The notes below the pieces were generated by a model. The model was not told the DNA's origin and did no database searches. It saw only the letters and a list, made by a program, of their open reading frames with translations. Of a stretch of DNA of 64,000 nt, positions 22,259 through 30,684 are shown in pieces; the first letter of the stretch is position 1, and each line of letters opens with the position of its first letter. This DNA is from Myxococcus sp. RHSTA-1-4 (GTDB lineage: Bacteria; Myxococcota; Myxococcia; Myxococcales; Myxococcaceae). The position numbers and the translations under genes were made by a program. Where the stretch lies: positions 1 to 64,000 of the forward strand of contig NZ_JAIQDG010000022.1 in the NCBI RefSeq assembly GCF_020037125.1, written 5' to 3'.

Positions 22259-23008
22259 TCAGGGCAGGGTGCCGCCGAAGAGGGCACGCATCCCCTCCTC
22301 GAACTTCGAGGCCTGGGTCTCCGAGTGCGCGAGGGGACGGAGGGCCTGCTCCAGCCACGAGGGTGCGTCTCCCTTCCACTTCACTTCGAGCAGGGGCCTG
22401 GGCTCGCGCCGCAGCAGGCGCGCGGGAGCCACGGCCCCGCCCGGCTGGGGCGGATGCGCGTAGGTGAGCCCCTCGTCGAGGGTGATGCGGACCTCCTCGT
22501 GACGCGCCACGTACGTGGTGCGCTGGTACCAGGCCGTCACCCACGGTTTCACCGCGTCGAGCGTGGACTGCCGGAGCAGGGCGCTCGCCGGGCTCAGGTG
22601 GGGCAGCGGTGCGCAGGTCAGCAGTGCGTCCGCCTCGTCCCCCGACACCGGGCAGCGGCACTTGGTGCGCCGCCCCCCGGAGGTCACCTTGATTTCGAGG
22701 AACCTGGGTCCGGTCAGGACGGGAGGCTGGCCGGGGGCCGCCGCCCCCGCGTACTCACGCAGCCGCAGGCGCTGCGCGGAGCCCGTGCCCCGGGTGCCCA
22801 GCAGGTCCAGCGCCTCCGTGTCGAAGTACGTCGTACGTGTGTAGGCATACGGGTGCTCGACGGCGTAGACGAGGGGCTGGGTGAAGGACTGCACGGCTCG
22901 CAGGAAGCCCTCCACCATCACGTGCACGGGTTGGAAGCGCCGCTCGTTGTCTGATTCGAGGGAGGCGTGCCTCATCGCGGAAGTGTCCGTGCAGGCCGGC
23001 GGGCTCAT
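22259..23008 (-). CDS. VTC-domain (polyphosphate-polymerase-like) protein
   Basis: A 249-residue VTC domain protein. The tunnel-fold basic and acidic residues are in order: NERRF near the N-terminus, TYFDT, RLRLREY, FLEIKV, VRITLDEGL and LLEVKWKGD. Related domains make or bind polyphosphate or triphosphate substrates. Its ATG overlaps the stop of the upstream CotH-family gene by 4 bp (23005-23008), so the two are translationally coupled. CotH-VTC pairs recur in bacteria, which supports a common pathway. Confidence 0.88.
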   Translation of the reverse strand: MSPPACTDTSAMRHASLESDNERRFQPVHVMVEGFLRAVQSFTQPLVYAVEHPYAYTRTTYFDTEALDLLGTRGTGSAQRLRLREYAGAAAPGQPPVLTGPRFLEIKVTSGGRRTKCRCPVSGDEADALLTCAPLPHLSPASALLRQSTLDAVKPWVTAWYQRTTYVARHEEVRITLDEGLTYAHPPQPGGAVAPARLLRREPRPLLEVKWKGDAPSWLEQALRPLAHSETQASKFEEGMRALFGGTLP

Positions 23009-24570
23009 GGGAAGGTGGCCCGGACCGCCGCCTCACGCTGCTCGGCGTGCTTGAGCAGGCCCGAGGCGCCGGTGAGGGCGTCCTCGAACTGCTGCGCGCT
23101 GGTGAAGGTGAAGCCCTCCCTCTCGGCGTTCTCACCCACCACCCAGGGCGCGATGAGGTCGTGCGCCTGCCGCATGCGCGCCTGCATCGTGGCCGCGGCG
23201 AGCGGGCCTTCAATCGTCTCCCGGGCGTACTGCTCGTACTTCGCCCGGTACACGGGGTCATCCATGAGGAAGCGGATGAGAGGCCAGTCCGCGGTGACCT
23301 CGGACAACGTCAGCGAGAGCGCCTGGGTGGACGTCATGGACAGGTTGTGGTCCCACGTAATCCAGTGCAGCCGGTCGCCGTCGCTCGGGTCGGCATAGAG
23401 GTAGTAGTTGTGAGACATCCTTCCGTAGCTGTCCCAGTTCACCATCACCGTGTTGACGGCGAGCCACTGGAGGAAGCCCTCCACGTCGAGCCGCGCCTCC
23501 AGACGCGTGCGCCAGGCCTCGGCATCGCTCCGGCTGGAGTTGAGCGCGGTGATGGCGGCCTCCACGCTCTCCCAGCCCTGCTCGGCGGCGTCGGACTCCG
23601 CCCCGAAGGACTCCTGGTCGAACGTCACCCACTTCGCGCCCGTGCCGTCCGCCTCGTAGAGCGCGCCGGTGTCGTTGCCGAAATGGGTCCTGAGCAGGGA
23701 CTTCTGCGGGTCCTCGGCCAGCGTGTAGAGGCCGAAGTACTCGGGCCCGTCACCGTGGTCCACGTACACGGCCGCGAACGCCGTGTGGGGCGCCGGAATC
23801 CCGGCCGCGAGGAAGGTGTCCGAGGCCACCTTGTCCCGGATGAGTGAGGCATCCCCCTGGTTGTTGGAGAAGGAGAGCTTGCTGAAGCCGTAGAAGTGCT
23901 GGCCCTCGATTCCCGGGTGCTCGTCCTCGAACTTGTCGAAGTTGAGCCGGAAGGGCAGCTTGCCCACGCCCGAGCGCCACGTCTGCGACAGGGTGGAGTT
24001 GCCCTTGAGGCGGATGCCCACGTTCCACCACGTCTTGCCCTCGAAGTGGACCGTCGACTCCACGTACACCGGGGTGCGCGGGATGAGGTCCGCGTTACCG
24101 CCCCCCGGAATGCCTCCTCCACCCGGCATGCCTCCGCCGGGTCCGCCCTGGGGGACGCAGAGCAGCGTCGCCCCATCCGGGCCCTTGGCGCACGTGGACG
24201 TGAAGGTGGTGCCATTGAGGGTGGCACTGCACTCGGCGCCCGCGGTCTTGTCCTGGCAGGCCGCGGTGAGCTCCGGGGGCGGAGTCATCCCGCCGCCGGG
24301 GCCTCCTCCCGGGGGAGTACCGCCCGGCCCTCCGCCCGAGCCGAAGGCGCCCAGCATGTCCGTCATGTCGTCCTGCATCGCCTGCCAGTTCTCGGGCGAG
24401 ATGACGATGTCGAACCGCTGGACCTTGTCGGATGGGAAGACGACGTCATACGCGGCCTGGGCGCTCTTGCCGTGCGTCTCGTCACTCCAGCCTTCCGGCC
24501 TGCTGGCTCCGCAGGCGGTGGTGAGGAACACGAGCGCGGCGAGCGCGCCCCATCTCGGGACTCCCTGCAT
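23005..24570 (-). CDS. CotH-family kinase-like lipoprotein
   Basis: A 521-residue protein from the ATG at 24570, which has aaggagag five bases upstream. A signal peptide with lipobox LTTAC is near the N-terminus. After a region interrupted by Gly/Pro-rich linkers (about 80-165), the CotH domain shows WWNVGIRLKGNSTL, KLPFRLNFDKF, FYGFSKLSFSNNQGD and ITWDHNLSM. CotH of Bacillus is an atypical protein kinase of spore-coat proteins. Here lipidation suggests an extracytoplasmic or outer-membrane location. Substrates are unknown. It is coupled to the VTC gene. Confidence 0.9.
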   Translation of the reverse strand: MQGVPRWGALAALVFLTTACGASRPEGWSDETHGKSAQAAYDVVFPSDKVQRFDIVISPENWQAMQDDMTDMLGAFGSGGGPGGTPPGGGPGGGMTPPPELTAACQDKTAGAECSATLNGTTFTSTCAKGPDGATLLCVPQGGPGGGMPGGGGIPGGGNADLIPRTPVYVESTVHFEGKTWWNVGIRLKGNSTLSQTWRSGVGKLPFRLNFDKFEDEHPGIEGQHFYGFSKLSFSNNQGDASLIRDKVASDTFLAAGIPAPHTAFAAVYVDHGDGPEYFGLYTLAEDPQKSLLRTHFGNDTGALYEADGTGAKWVTFDQESFGAESDAAEQGWESVEAAITALNSSRSDAEAWRTRLEARLDVEGFLQWLAVNTVMVNWDSYGRMSHNYYLYADPSDGDRLHWITWDHNLSMTSTQALSLTLSEVTADWPLIRFLMDDPVYRAKYEQYARETIEGPLAAATMQARMRQAHDLIAPWVVGENAEREGFTFTSAQQFEDALTGASGLLKHAEQREAAVRATFP

Positions 24571-24712
24571 AGGACTCTCCTTGTGACGGGGCGGGGCCTC
24601 GGCCTGGGCCAGCTCCCGTCGCGGCATCGAAGCGGCGAGGTGGCACTCTGGGCGGGCGTTGTGACGTGTTCGTTATTGATTCGTTGCGAACTGTTACAGG
24701 CTCCTCGTGGGG

Positions 24713-25702
24713 CTACGTGTTCCAGCGCGGGTCGCTCAGATAGCGCTCCCCACTGTCATTGAGAAAGCACACGACGCATGCGGCCGCTTCTTCGCGTGCC
24801 ACGTCCATCGCCGCCGCGAGGACCGCGCCCGACGTCGCGCCCACGACGAGGCCTTCCCGCTGGGCCAGCGCCCGCGCCGTTTCAATGCCTCGTTGCGTGG
24901 AGACGCGAATCAGCCGGTCGAAGCCCTGTTCCCGGTAGATTCCCGGGCGCATCGTGGAGGGCAGGTGCCTCATTCCGGACAGAGCGTGGTCCTTCCGGTC
25001 AGGCTCCACCGCGACCACCTGGATGCGTGGATTGCGGACCCGCAGCCCCCAGCCCGTTCCCATGACCGTGCCGGACGTGCCAATGGCGGCCACGACGTGA
25101 GTGACGCGTCCCTGGGTCTGCTCCCAGACTTCCGGAGCCGTGGAGAGATAGTGGGCCCAGACGTTGGCCGGGTTGTTGTACTGGTCCGGTTTGAAGTAGC
25201 GCTCCGGAGCCTCCTCGTAGAGTTCCAGGGCCTTGTGGATGGCGCCGTCCGAGCCCAGTGCCGGGTCTGTGTGCACCTGCTCTGCGCCCAGGGCCCGCAG
25301 CAGGCGCTTGCGCTCGTCGCTCACGCCGGCGGACAGGCAGAGCTTGACGGGAAAGCCCAGGGCCGCGCCGAGCATGGCCAGGGACACTCCCGTATTGCCC
25401 GACGTGGACTCGAGGATGGTCATCCCGGGCCGCAGCTTCTGGGTGCGCAGCCCTTCGTAGAGCATCATCGTGGCGGGCCGGTCCTTGATGGAGCCACCCG
25501 GGTTGTACATCTCCAGCTTGGCGAGCAGCTCCGTGCCCGGCTCCAGGTCCGGAGCCAGACGGCTGATGCGGTGCAGGGGGGTGTTGCCCACCATGTCCAT
25601 GAGCGTCCCCGTATTCCGGGGCCAGTGGACGCCTTGCGGAAGGCTCCAGTCCCACTCATCGGGAGAATGTCGCGGCGTGAGGAGGTTGTTCTTCATGGAC
25701 AC
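24713..25702 (-). CDS. Cysteine-synthase-like PLP enzyme
   Basis: A 329-residue fold-type II PLP enzyme. GGSIKDRPA carries the Schiff-base lysine, STSGNTG is the substrate loop, GTSGT(V)MGTG binds PLP phosphate, and the protein ends in the typical SGERYLSD segment. It resembles O-acetylserine sulfhydrylase, cystathionine beta-synthase and SbnA-type enzymes that replace the beta-substituent of serine derivatives. No primary cysteine operon genes are adjacent. It is the last of three genes with a diiron-type oxygenase and a GNAT, which suggests formation of a modified amino acid rather than housekeeping cysteine. GTG 25702 or ATG 25696 may be the start. Confidence 0.9.
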   Translation of the reverse strand: MSMKNNLLTPRHSPDEWDWSLPQGVHWPRNTGTLMDMVGNTPLHRISRLAPDLEPGTELLAKLEMYNPGGSIKDRPATMMLYEGLRTQKLRPGMTILESTSGNTGVSLAMLGAALGFPVKLCLSAGVSDERKRLLRALGAEQVHTDPALGSDGAIHKALELYEEAPERYFKPDQYNNPANVWAHYLSTAPEVWEQTQGRVTHVVAAIGTSGTVMGTGWGLRVRNPRIQVVAVEPDRKDHALSGMRHLPSTMRPGIYREQGFDRLIRVSTQRGIETARALAQREGLVVGATSGAVLAAAMDVAREEAAACVVCFLNDSGERYLSDPRWNT

Positions 25703-25729
25703 GTGGCTCTCAATGGGTGGGGCTCCGCC

Positions 25730-26314
25730 TCACAGCAGGTTGCGCTTGCGCACGATCTCCACCAACTCCGGCGTCGTCATGTACATGTAGACGCCCGCGT
25801 AGCTCTTGCCGTGGACGCGTGCGTAGTCGGGGAGGACGCCATAGGGCTTGAAGCCCATGTGCCTCCACACCTGCTCCGCGGGAGAGCCCTCGCGCACGTC
25901 GAGCGTCACGACGTCCACACCCAGCTCCCGGAACTTGGAGATGAAGGCGGGCAGGGTCCGCCACATCAACCCCTGGCCTCGCTCGGACGGATCCACCATG
26001 GCCCGGTAGACGGTGGCCATGTGGCGGTTGTTGGGCGCGCCGCTCTGGATGCACGTGGCCTGGAAGAGGAAGCGCTCGCCGGCCTCGGCGACCAGCAGGT
26101 GGGCCCGCCGCGCGCGCAACTCGGCGTCCAGATGCCGCACGATGTTCTGCCCCGTGGCCTCGTCGAACGGGCCGGCAAAGCCCACCGTGCTGTCGCGTTC
26201 CAGGACGCGGAGATAGAGCTCGAGGTAGCGCTTCGCGTGCTCCGGCTCCAACCGGTCCAGCCAGCGGAGTTGATACGGCGGCGCTCCGGGCGCCCCCTCC
26301 TCGGGCGCCTTCAT
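25730..26314 (-). CDS. GNAT-family N-acetyltransferase
   Basis: A 194-residue GNAT. The central fold shows HLLVAEAGERFLFQATCIQ (strands 2-4), a V-D-P-S-E-R-G-Q-G-L motif A equivalent for acetyl-CoA pyrophosphate binding, and VVTLDVREGSPAEQVWRHMG(F) near the C-terminus. The start ATG at 26314 overlaps the stop of the upstream diiron-oxygenase-like gene (ATGA), and the PLP enzyme follows 27 bp downstream. It may acylate an intermediate of that small pathway. Confidence 0.88.
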   Translation of the reverse strand: MKAPEEGAPGAPPYQLRWLDRLEPEHAKRYLELYLRVLERDSTVGFAGPFDEATGQNIVRHLDAELRARRAHLLVAEAGERFLFQATCIQSGAPNNRHMATVYRAMVDPSERGQGLMWRTLPAFISKFRELGVDVVTLDVREGSPAEQVWRHMGFKPYGVLPDYARVHGKSYAGVYMYMTTPELVEIVRKRNLL

Positions 26315-27060
26315 GCGAGGCCACCGGCGCCGGCCGCGGGCCGCACGTCCAGAACCCCACCTCCACGCTCGTACTCGCGCTGGAGGCCATCGTAGTGCCG
26401 CCAGAACCGCTCGAGGGTCTCCCGCACCGTGTCGATGGCCTCCAGCTGCATCTGCTCCGTCGTGCACACGGCGCAGACGAGGTCGAATCCCTCTCGCACG
26501 TGATCCACGTCCTCCTCCGCATGCACAGTGAAGAACTGGATGTCGTCGTCGGACAGGCCGTAGAGCGCCGCCAGTGCCTTGTGTGGGGCGATGCCGCTTT
26601 CCTTTTGGATGGTCTGCCCCTCGCTGGCGATCATGACGGCCGCGGCGCCCATGTGGTACCGGCTGGGGTCCTCCACCAGCTTGCGGCGGAACTCGATCAA
26701 CTCCCGCGTCTCGCGCACCGGTTCGATGCGCGCCATCTCCTCGTCGGAAATGCCGACGGCGCGCAGGAACTTCTGCATCAGCTCCAGATGGCCGTCCGTC
26801 TTCGACAGCGCCCCCGTCACCTCCTCATAGAGGTTCGTCGCCAGGTCGCGACGGAAGGAGGGCACGGGGCAGTTGTAGAAGAGCGCCGCGACGTAGCGCT
26901 CGAACATGCGGGTCAGCGGGTACGTGTGGATGGCGAAGAGCCGCAGCAGCCGCGGATCCTTCTTCGGCTGGAGGAGCTGCATCATGATGGGGTGGGCCAG
27001 CGTCGACTTCGACTTCAGGGCCTTGCCAAGCTCTTTTCGGAAAAGCGTCTCGCTGAGCAT
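26311..27060 (-). CDS. Heme-oxygenase-like diiron (HDO/TenA-PqqC superfamily) protein
   Basis: A 249-residue all-alpha protein. The likely metal ligands occur in HDO order: E in LYEEVTGAL, H in TDGHLELM, E in ASEGQTIQKE, and HAEEDVDH (H-x3-D-x2-H) near residue 195. HDO enzymes use non-heme diiron to oxidise amino acids or N-oxygenate substrates. PqqC/TenA relatives without metal look similar, but the H-x3-D-x2-H motif favours diiron. It has a good Shine-Dalgarno sequence (caggag, 8 bases) and is the first gene of the operon with the GNAT and PLP enzyme. Confidence 0.85.
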   Translation of the reverse strand: MLSETLFRKELGKALKSKSTLAHPIMMQLLQPKKDPRLLRLFAIHTYPLTRMFERYVAALFYNCPVPSFRRDLATNLYEEVTGALSKTDGHLELMQKFLRAVGISDEEMARIEPVRETRELIEFRRKLVEDPSRYHMGAAAVMIASEGQTIQKESGIAPHKALAALYGLSDDDIQFFTVHAEEDVDHVREGFDLVCAVCTTEQMQLEAIDTVRETLERFWRHYDGLQREYERGGGVLDVRPAAGAGGLA

Positions 27061-27215
27061 GCGGCTCTCCTGCGTCCTTCAGGTGTGGGGGAGGGCTTCC
27101 AAGGGGGCCTGGAGTCCCGGGCTGCCACCGTCCCATCCGTCATGGGTCCCGCCAGGCGCCAATGGCCCGGCGAGGGGACCGGTACACACGAGGGCTGGTG
27201 GAAAGCTGATTTTCC

Positions 27216-27237
27216 GTTACAGTGTTAAAAACGTAAC
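27216..27237. promoter_or_regulatory. AT-rich imperfect palindrome upstream of the HDO operon
   Basis: GTTAC (27216-27220) and GTAAC (27233-27237) flank an AT-rich centre in an otherwise GC-rich intergenic region, about 155 bp upstream of the HDO start. It could be an operator. The remainder of 27061-27291 shows nothing else I can name. Confidence 0.3.
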
Positions 27238-27291
27238 TTGCCTGCAAGACGCGGTCAAGCAGGAGAGCTCCCACGGTAAGAGGACGCTGGC

Positions 27292-28302
27292 TCAGAAGCC
27301 GCTGAGGACGACCTTGCCGATGGTGCGGCCGGTCTCCAGCAGTGCGTGGGCCTTCTTGAGGTTCGCCGCGTTGATGGTGCCCAGGTTGACCTTGACCGGG
27401 GTGCGAAGGGCTCCGGCGTCCACCAGGTCCGCCGTCTCGTTCAGGAGCTGGTGCTGGGCAATCATGTCCGGCGTCTTGAACCGGTGCCGGGTGAACATGA
27501 GCTCCCAGTGGAAGGAGGCGCTCTTGGCCTTCAGGTCGAGGAGGTTCATCTTCGTGGGCTCGTCGATGACCCCGAGCGCGCCCTGGGGCGCGATGACCTC
27601 GACGATGCTCGCGTAGTGGTCGTCGGTGTTGGTGAGCCCGAGCACGTACTCCACGCCGTTCGGGGCAATGCGCTTCACTTCCTCCGCCCAGGGCTTGGAG
27701 TGGTCGACGACGTGGTGCGCGCCCATCTCACGGGCCCAGGCCTGGGACTCCGGCCGCGAGGCGGTGGCAATCACCGTCAGCCCCGTGAGCTTCCGGGCGA
27801 GCTGGATGGCCATGGAGCCCACGCCTCCGGCGCCACCGATGACGAGCACCGAGCCCGTGCCAGCGGGCGTGCTCCTGGGCACGCGCAGCCGGTCGAACAG
27901 GAGCTCCCAGGCGGTGATGGTGGTGAGCGGGAGCGCGGCGGCCTCGGCCATGCTCAGCGACTTCGGCTTGCGCCCGACGATGCGCTCGTCCACCAGGTGC
28001 AGCTCGGAGTTGGCGCCGGGCCGCTCCAGCGCGCCGGCGTAGTAGACCGCGTCGCCCGGCTTGAACAGCGTGGCCTCCGGGCCCACCGCGACCACCGTTC
28101 CCGCGGCGTCCCAGCCGAGGACCTTGTTCTCTCCCTTGGGGTCGGCACGGACGCGAATCTTGAAGTCCACCGGGTTGACGGAGATGGCTTCGACGCGGAC
28201 CAGGAGGTCACGGCCCGTGGGCTTCGGGTCGGGCAGCTCGACGTCGATGAGGCTCTGCGGATGGTCGATGGGCAGCGACTGACGGTAGGCGACGGCCTTC
28301 AT
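27292..28302 (-). CDS. Zinc-independent quinone oxidoreductase-type alcohol dehydrogenase
   Basis: A 336-residue MDR-superfamily protein starting MKAVAYRQSLP. It has the GroES-like N-terminal fold, then GSVLVIGGAGGVGSMAIQLA (Rossmann, NADPH-type), then HHVVDHSKPW. The structural and catalytic zinc cysteines of classical ADHs are absent, so a quinone or enone reductase is more likely. The start at 28302 has gaggaaag upstream. It is divergent from a LysR regulator with a 107-bp gap, the usual arrangement for a LysR target. Confidence 0.92.
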   Translation of the reverse strand: MKAVAYRQSLPIDHPQSLIDVELPDPKPTGRDLLVRVEAISVNPVDFKIRVRADPKGENKVLGWDAAGTVVAVGPEATLFKPGDAVYYAGALERPGANSELHLVDERIVGRKPKSLSMAEAAALPLTTITAWELLFDRLRVPRSTPAGTGSVLVIGGAGGVGSMAIQLARKLTGLTVIATASRPESQAWAREMGAHHVVDHSKPWAEEVKRIAPNGVEYVLGLTNTDDHYASIVEVIAPQGALGVIDEPTKMNLLDLKAKSASFHWELMFTRHRFKTPDMIAQHQLLNETADLVDAGALRTPVKVNLGTINAANLKKAHALLETGRTIGKVVLSGF

Positions 28303-28371
28303 GGCTTTCCTCGTGGGGAATCGGTGGGGTGCACCGTGCGGAGGAGAGCATGCGGTCCTCTCGCGATATTC

Positions 28372-28391
28372 ATCATTGATAGTTGACATCA
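28372..28391. promoter_or_regulatory. Candidate LysR operator between divergent genes
   Basis: ATCA-T-TGAT (28372-28380) is a perfect 9-bp palindrome, and TGAT-N7-ATCA (28377-28391) is a second, overlapping dyad. They lie 19-70 bp from both start codons in a locally AT-rich stretch. This is a plausible binding site for the adjacent LysR protein, though the spacing is not the canonical T-N11-A. Confidence 0.4.
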
Positions 28392-28409
28392 TCGAAATAA
28401 GCCCTGCAT

Positions 28410-29303
28410 ATGCGGCGCGTGGGCTACACCGATCTGGACATGGACCTGCTGCGGACCTTCGTGACCATCGTCGACGTGGGTGGGTTCACGGCCGCGGGGG
28501 CGAGGCTCGGCCGCACGCAGGCGGCGATGAGCATCCGCATCAAGCGGCTCGAGGACCTGCTGGAGCGGCAGGTGTTCGACCGGAGCAGCCGTTCGCCGCT
28601 GCTGACGCGCGACGGAGAGCTGTTGCTGAGCTACGCGCGGCAGATTCTCCGGTTGAACGACGAGACGGTGCAGCGCTTCGCCGAGCCGAGCAACGAGGGG
28701 GAGGTGCGGCTCGGCGTCGCGGAGTACTTCGTGCCGCAGCACCTGCCGGTGGTGCTCTCCCGCTTCACGCAGGCGTACCCCCGGGTCCACATCCAGGTGA
28801 AGGTCGGGCTGAACGACAACCTGCTCGAGCTGCTCCGGCGGGGGGAGCTCGACCTGGTGATCTGCCGGCCCAACGCTCCCCGCCATGGAGGGCGCATCGT
28901 CCGCCGGGAGCGGCTGCGCTGGGCGGCCGCGCAGGACTTCCGCGTCGACGCCACGTCCGTGGTCCCCCTCTGCTCGTTGCCGCCGCCCTGCATCTTCCGC
29001 TCACGGGGGCTCGCGGCGCTGGACTCCATCGGGCGCCCGTGGCGCGTCCTCTACACGAGCGAGAGCGTGATGGGTGTCATCGCGGCGGCGCAGGCGGGCC
29101 TGGGTGTCGCCATCCTGCCGGAGAGCGCCGTGACGGGAGGGCTGACCCACCTGTCCGTCGAGGACGGCTTCCCGGAGCTGGAGGAGATCGAGCTGGCGGT
29201 TTTCTTCGGGGAGCGCGCGGAGCGGAAGCGGCTGACGTCCACGCTCGTGCGCTTCATCGAGGAGAGCCTGCGTCCGTTCGAGGCGCCCCGCCTCGTGGGT
29301 TGA
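28410..29303 (+). CDS. LysR-family transcriptional regulator
   Basis: A 297-residue LTTR. The N-terminal winged HTH reads MDLLRTFVTIVDVGGFTAAG, with RTQAAMSIRIKRLEDLLE as the recognition region. The C-terminal effector domain follows (VRLGVAEYFVPQHLPVVLSRF, GELDLVICRP, GLGVAILPESAV). An ATG at 28440 matches the family start better than 28410, but neither has a clear Shine-Dalgarno sequence. It probably controls the divergent quinone oxidoreductase gene. It is convergent with the kinase gene 13 bp away. Confidence 0.93.
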   Translation: MRRVGYTDLDMDLLRTFVTIVDVGGFTAAGARLGRTQAAMSIRIKRLEDLLERQVFDRSSRSPLLTRDGELLLSYARQILRLNDETVQRFAEPSNEGEVRLGVAEYFVPQHLPVVLSRFTQAYPRVHIQVKVGLNDNLLELLRRGELDLVICRPNAPRHGGRIVRRERLRWAAAQDFRVDATSVVPLCSLPPPCIFRSRGLAALDSIGRPWRVLYTSESVMGVIAAAQAGLGVAILPESAVTGGLTHLSVEDGFPELEEIELAVFFGERAERKRLTSTLVRFIEESLRPFEAPRLVG

Positions 29304-29316
29304 GCGGGGAGGGGCT

Positions 29317-30663
29317 TCAGCCCGGAAGACCGCCTCCGGCCCACGTCACCGTGCCCGGCGTGCCGCCGGTGGCCCAGCGCTCCAGCCGTAGCAGCTCACC
29401 CCCCGCGAGCCTGGGCCGGCCCCGGGCATCCGGTGTGACTTCGCTCGGGGCTGCATGCGCGTAGAGCCACACCTGGACGGCGGAGCTGGCCGCGTCACGG
29501 GCCTGGGTGAGGGCCTGCTCCGCGAGCGCTCGGGTGTCCGCCAGCGCATGGGCCCGGGCTTCGTGTCCCTCGGGCAGCGCGTGCCAGGCGAGGAGGGCGT
29601 TGCCTCCCTCCAGCGCGAATCTCCAGCCCGCGGCGTCCAGCGTGTCTCGGGCCGCGTCCAGGGCCGCGTCTCTCGCGTCCAGGTCCTCGTCCGAGGGCTC
29701 CTCGTGTGACTCCGGGAACCGCACGTCCACGTAGATGCCGGCGGCCCATGGAGTGGACGCGGCCGGGGCGAGCGCCTCGCGCAGGGCGTCGAGGAACGTG
29801 GGCACGTCAGGCCAGCGCTCCTCGGGGCGCTTCGCGAGGCAGCGCTGCACCACGGCCTCCAGCGCGGGGGGCGCGTGGACGCGCTCGCCCAGCCGCGGAG
29901 GTGGGGCATGCAGGTGTTGCTCCTCCACCTCCACCGCGCTCGCGCCCTCGAACGGGAGCCGCCCCGTGAGGAGCTGGTAGAGCAGCACGCCCAGGGCATA
30001 CAGGTCCGTGCGCGCGTCCACGGCCTGCCCGCGGATCTGCTCCGGCGCCATCGCCACCGGAGTGCCCAGCACCGCGCCCGCGCTCGTCAGGCCGGAGAGT
30101 CCCTCGGGCACCTGGACCCGGGCGATGCCGAAGTCCACCAGCTTCACCGTGAAGCCCTCCGCGCGCGGGATGACCATCACGTTCTGCGCCTTGAGGTCGC
30201 GGTGCAGCACGCCCTGGAGGTGCGCGAGGTGCAGCGCCCCGCCCAGCTCCTCCATCACCGTGAGCGCCTCCGCGGTGGAGAAGGGGCCGCGATGCGCGAG
30301 CCACCGGTCGATGCTCTCTCCTGGCAGCCACTCCATGGCAAGCCAGGGACGGCCATCGCGAAGCTCGCCGTACTCCAGCACCTCCACGATGTTCGGGTGG
30401 CGCAGTGCCTGGAGTGTGTCCGCCTCCTGCTTGAAGCGGCGCAGCACCTCGCTCACGTGGTTGTACTCGGCGCGCAGCACCTTCAGTGCGGCGGGGGACC
30501 GCGTGGAGATGTGGCTGGCGCGATAGAGCCACGCGGTGACTCCGGCATGGACGCGGCCTTCCACCACCCAGGTCCCCACCAGCGCTCCGGGCTCCAGCTC
30601 ATCGCCGTACAGGGACACCTCCGCCCCGGGAGCTGCATCGTCACGTGGGGGCGTTCCGGCCAT
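29317..30663 (-). CDS. Serine/threonine protein kinase
   Basis: A 448-residue eukaryotic-like kinase. K61 (AALKVLR) is the ATP lysine, HRDLKAQN (154-161) the catalytic loop, DFG at 177-179 and MAPEQIRG the APE segment. The glycine loop is weak (GRVHAGVTA). The C-terminal ~140 residues are Asp/Ala-rich and helical, with no transmembrane helix or recognised sensor domain, so it is probably cytosolic. It lies 21 bp downstream of the giant kinase gene and is probably co-transcribed. Confidence 0.92.
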   Translation of the reverse strand: MAGTPPRDDAAPGAEVSLYGDELEPGALVGTWVVEGRVHAGVTAWLYRASHISTRSPAALKVLRAEYNHVSEVLRRFKQEADTLQALRHPNIVEVLEYGELRDGRPWLAMEWLPGESIDRWLAHRGPFSTAEALTVMEELGGALHLAHLQGVLHRDLKAQNVMVIPRAEGFTVKLVDFGIARVQVPEGLSGLTSAGAVLGTPVAMAPEQIRGQAVDARTDLYALGVLLYQLLTGRLPFEGASAVEVEEQHLHAPPPRLGERVHAPPALEAVVQRCLAKRPEERWPDVPTFLDALREALAPAASTPWAAGIYVDVRFPESHEEPSDEDLDARDAALDAARDTLDAAGWRFALEGGNALLAWHALPEGHEARAHALADTRALAEQALTQARDAASSAVQVWLYAHAAPSEVTPDARGRPRLAGGELLRLERWATGGTPGTVTWAGGGLPG

Positions 30664-30684
30664 GGACCCTCCGTCTCCGCGTCG

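Noticed and set aside
23005..24627. Longer CotH start at 24627
   Set aside because: It places 19 charged residues before a normal lipoprotein signal peptide; ATG 24570 has an ideal ribosome-binding site.
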